8,608 nucleotides of DNA from Burkholderiales bacterium (GTDB lineage Bacteria > Pseudomonadota > Gammaproteobacteria > Burkholderiales > Usitatibacteraceae). Positions 7,202-8,608 of this stretch are shown in pieces (position 1 is the first letter of the stretch; each line of letters begins with the position of its first letter). The DNA lies in the NCBI GenBank assembly GCA_017880705.1, contig JADGRS010000119.1:1-8608 (forward strand), read 5' to 3'. Both the position numbers and the translations under genes were made by a program. The notes under the pieces were generated by a model. The model was not told the origin of the DNA and did not search any database. It worked only from the letters and a program-made list of their open reading frames with translations.

Positions 7202-8241
7202 TTCGCGCGCTCCTCGCTCTCTTCATCGTCTCGCTCACCCTGGTCGGGGACGGAGACGCGCGGGCCCAGGCGAGCACGCGGCCCTATCGCATCTACGCGA
7301 TCACCTTCCGCGGCATGACCGACGTCGAGAAGGGTTTCCAGGACTATTTCGCCGCGCGCCGAATTCCCGTGCAGATCACGTGGCGCGACCTGAACCGCGA
7401 GAACTCGCGCATGTCCGGATTCCTCGAGGAGATCAAGCGCACCAAGCCCGATCTCGTCTACACATGGGGAACGTCGGTCACGCTCGGCGTCGTCGGGACC
7501 TACGACCAGGTCGATCCCGCGGTGAACATCACCGATATTCCCGTCGTATTCACGCTCGTAGCCGCGCCCGTCCTCGCGAAGATCGTGCGCGACCTCAAGA
7601 ACCCCGGGCGCAACGTGACCGGCGTCTTCCACGTGGCGCCCACCGAGGCGCAGATCCGCGCCATGGCCTCCTATCGGCCGTTCAAGTCGATCGGCATCCT
7701 CTACACGCCGACGGAGCAGAACTCCGTGGTGGTCGTGGAGGAAGTGCGCGAGGTATCGAAGCGCCTCGGATTCACCGTGATCGCGAAGCCGCTTCGGCTC
7801 GACGCCAACAAGAAGGTGACCGCCGAGGGCGCGCCGGAGATGGTGCGCGAATTGAAGCAGCAGAACGTCGAGTGGCTTTACCTCCCGCCCGACTCCTACC
7901 TGGGCACCATCGCTCAGAAGGTCGTGATCCCCGCGGCGATGGCGGTCGGCCTGCCGGCGTTCGCATCCACCGAGCAGCTCATGGAAACCGGCGCCGTCGC
8001 GGGCCTCGTGAGCCGCTATCACTCGATCGGCCAGTTCACCGCGTACAAGGCCGAGCAGATCCTCGTGAACAAGGTTCCGCCGGCGAAGATCCCGGTCGAG
8101 ACGCTCACGCGCTTCGCCCTCCAGGTGCGCATGGACATCGCGGAGCAGCTGAAGCTGCCGCCGCCGCTGCCGATGTTCAACTACGCCGAGCTGATCGTTC
8201 CCAAGCCCGAGCCCGCCCAGCCGGCAGCAGCACAGAAATAA
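7198..8241 (+). CDS. TrpX-like ABC transporter substrate-binding protein (ABC_sub_bind family), 347 aa
   Basis: Predicted periplasmic solute-binding protein. A Sec-type signal peptide (hydrophobic 4-16, then DARAQA, cleavage near 23-26) precedes two Rossmann-like lobes. Recognisable family segments are DLVYTWGTSVTLGV (85-98), IPVVFTLVAAPVLAKIVRDL (114-133) and NPGRNVTGVF (135-144), matching the IPVVF...NVTGV signature of the COG2984/PF04392 group. They are followed by KSIGILYTP (163-171) and the second-lobe segment GLPAFASTEQLMETGAVAGL. Length is typical for the family. The start ATG (7198-7200) overlaps the MFS stop TGA (7199-7201), giving a 4-nt ATGA junction. Family members usually pair with an ABC permease and ATPase; neither lies beside it here. 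Ligands of characterised relatives are aromatic amino acids, but the ligand here cannot be inferred. The last two codons (Lys AAA, stop TAA) lie inside the downstream palindrome. Confidence 0.9.
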   Translation: MIRALLALFIVSLTLVGDGDARAQASTRPYRIYAITFRGMTDVEKGFQDYFAARRIPVQITWRDLNRENSRMSGFLEEIKRTKPDLVYTWGTSVTLGVVGTYDQVDPAVNITDIPVVFTLVAAPVLAKIVRDLKNPGRNVTGVFHVAPTEAQIRAMASYRPFKSIGILYTPTEQNSVVVVEEVREVSKRLGFTVIAKPLRLDANKKVTAEGAPEMVRELKQQNVEWLYLPPDSYLGTIAQKVVIPAAMAVGLPAFASTEQLMETGAVAGLVSRYHSIGQFTAYKAEQILVNKVPPAKIPVETLTRFALQVRMDIAEQLKLPPPLPMFNYAELIVPKPEPAQPAAAQK

Positions 8242-8312
8242 TTGGTGTCAGGTACGCATTTCCGAGGAGCGGCTCCGCTCCTCGGAAATGCGTACCTGAC
8301 ACCAATTATTTC
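8235..8312. repeat. Perfect 38-bp-arm inverted repeat, REP-like, likely bidirectional terminator
   Basis: The arms 8235-8272 and 8275-8312 are exact reverse complements with 2 nt between them. The core reads GGTGTCAGGTACGCATTTCC on each strand, followed inward by GAGGAGCGG. Each arm starts with GAAATAATT, which supplies the terminal Lys codon and TAA stop of the gene entering from that side (stops at 8239-8241 and 8306-8308). Transcripts from either side would form a very stable stem ending in an A/U-rich AATTATTT, so bidirectional termination is plausible. The organisation resembles dispersed REP/BIME-type elements, but other copies cannot be seen in this window. Confidence 0.85.
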
Positions 8313-8608
8313 ATCAGCGCGCCGAGAAGCTCGCCGACGATCTCCGCGGTCTCTTCCGACTTCGACTTCCATCGCAGCAACGTGTTGCCGACCGTGCGCT
8401 CGAGGCGCAGCCCGTCGCTGTAGAGATGGATCTGCGCCTGCGGCCCGTAACGGATCGCCGCGACCTTGCCGTTCTCGGTCTTGATGAGCAGCCGGCGGTT
8501 GGTGAGGATGAGGCTCGCGTCGCCCTGGGGCTTCGCGCCCGCCTCGGGAAGCACGTGCACCCTCGACGAATCGGCCTCGTAGGGCTTCGCATCCAGCTTG
8601 AGCAGCCG
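8306..8608 (-). CDS. Uncharacterised protein, C-terminal 100 residues (N-terminus outside window)
   Basis: The frame is open to the right edge, so the GTG at 8560 need not be the start; residues RLLKLDAKPYEADSSR precede it. The visible part contains ASLILTNRRLLIKTENGKVA, then a strand-rich region (QIHLYSDGLRLERTV, NTLLRWKS) and a C-terminal helix (EETAEIVGELLGAL). The LTNRRLLI strand followed by short beta strands and a final helix recalls bacterial PH-like domains, but this is a loose resemblance and no function is assigned. Codon use matches the neighbours apart from the final AAA-TAA, which belongs to the palindrome. It converges on the solute-binding protein gene with 64 nt between stops. 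Confidence 0.65.
   Translation of the reverse strand, partial: RLLKLDAKPYEADSSRVHVLPEAGAKPQGDASLILTNRRLLIKTENGKVAAIRYGPQAQIHLYSDGLRLERTVGNTLLRWKSKSEETAEIVGELLGALMK

Noticed and set aside
1..8608. tRNA, rRNA, CRISPR array, insertion sequence or phage genes
   Set aside because: Looked for and not seen. The only repeats of note are the hexanucleotide run at 1771-1793 and the palindrome at 8235-8312, and neither is associated with a transposase gene in the window.

Overview
The window is very GC-rich (about two-thirds G+C by eye), densely coding, and uses G/C-ending codons almost throughout. Protein types suggest a proteobacterium, most plausibly a betaproteobacterium: a proteobacterial-style Ser/Thr kinase with a KEYLPEEFA motif, and a TrpX-like (ABC_sub_bind) periplasmic binding protein. 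This placement rests on family flavour only, with no marker gene present.

Layout. (1) Positions 1-1703, plus strand: a histidine-phosphatase-fold gene cut by the left edge, then an alpha/beta hydrolase whose start codon shares a base with the first gene's stop. (2) Positions 1730-4138, minus strand: an 802-residue transmembrane Ser/Thr kinase with the kinase at the N-terminus and a double-Cache sensor plus HAMP at the C-terminus. A 26-nt gap with a small hairpin separates it from the convergent hydrolase gene. (3) Positions 4139-4319: a 181-nt divergent regulatory region. (4) Positions 4320-8241, plus strand: three tightly packed genes. They encode a two-TM Cache-like sensor with no output domain, a 703-residue fusion of Cache-like sensor, HAMP and a complete MFS transporter, and a secreted TrpX-family solute-binding protein overlapping the MFS gene by 4 nt. 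(5) Positions 8235-8312: a perfect 38-bp-arm palindrome between convergent genes, which contains the last Lys codon and stop codon of both. (6) Positions 8306-8608, minus strand: the C-terminal part of a small unidentified protein.

How it may fit together (inference). The kinase, the stand-alone sensor and the sensor-HAMP-MFS fusion are all membrane proteins with extracytoplasmic sensor domains, and a periplasmic binding protein is made with them. No ABC permease, ATPase, histidine kinase or cyclase output is visible in the window. The most interesting reading is a ligand-responsive transport locus in which a periplasmic binding protein and Cache sensors control an MFS carrier through HAMP and coiled-coil segments, with a divergently encoded kinase as a possible signalling partner. 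Domain architectures and gene order are seen in the sequence; the functional coupling is a hypothesis.
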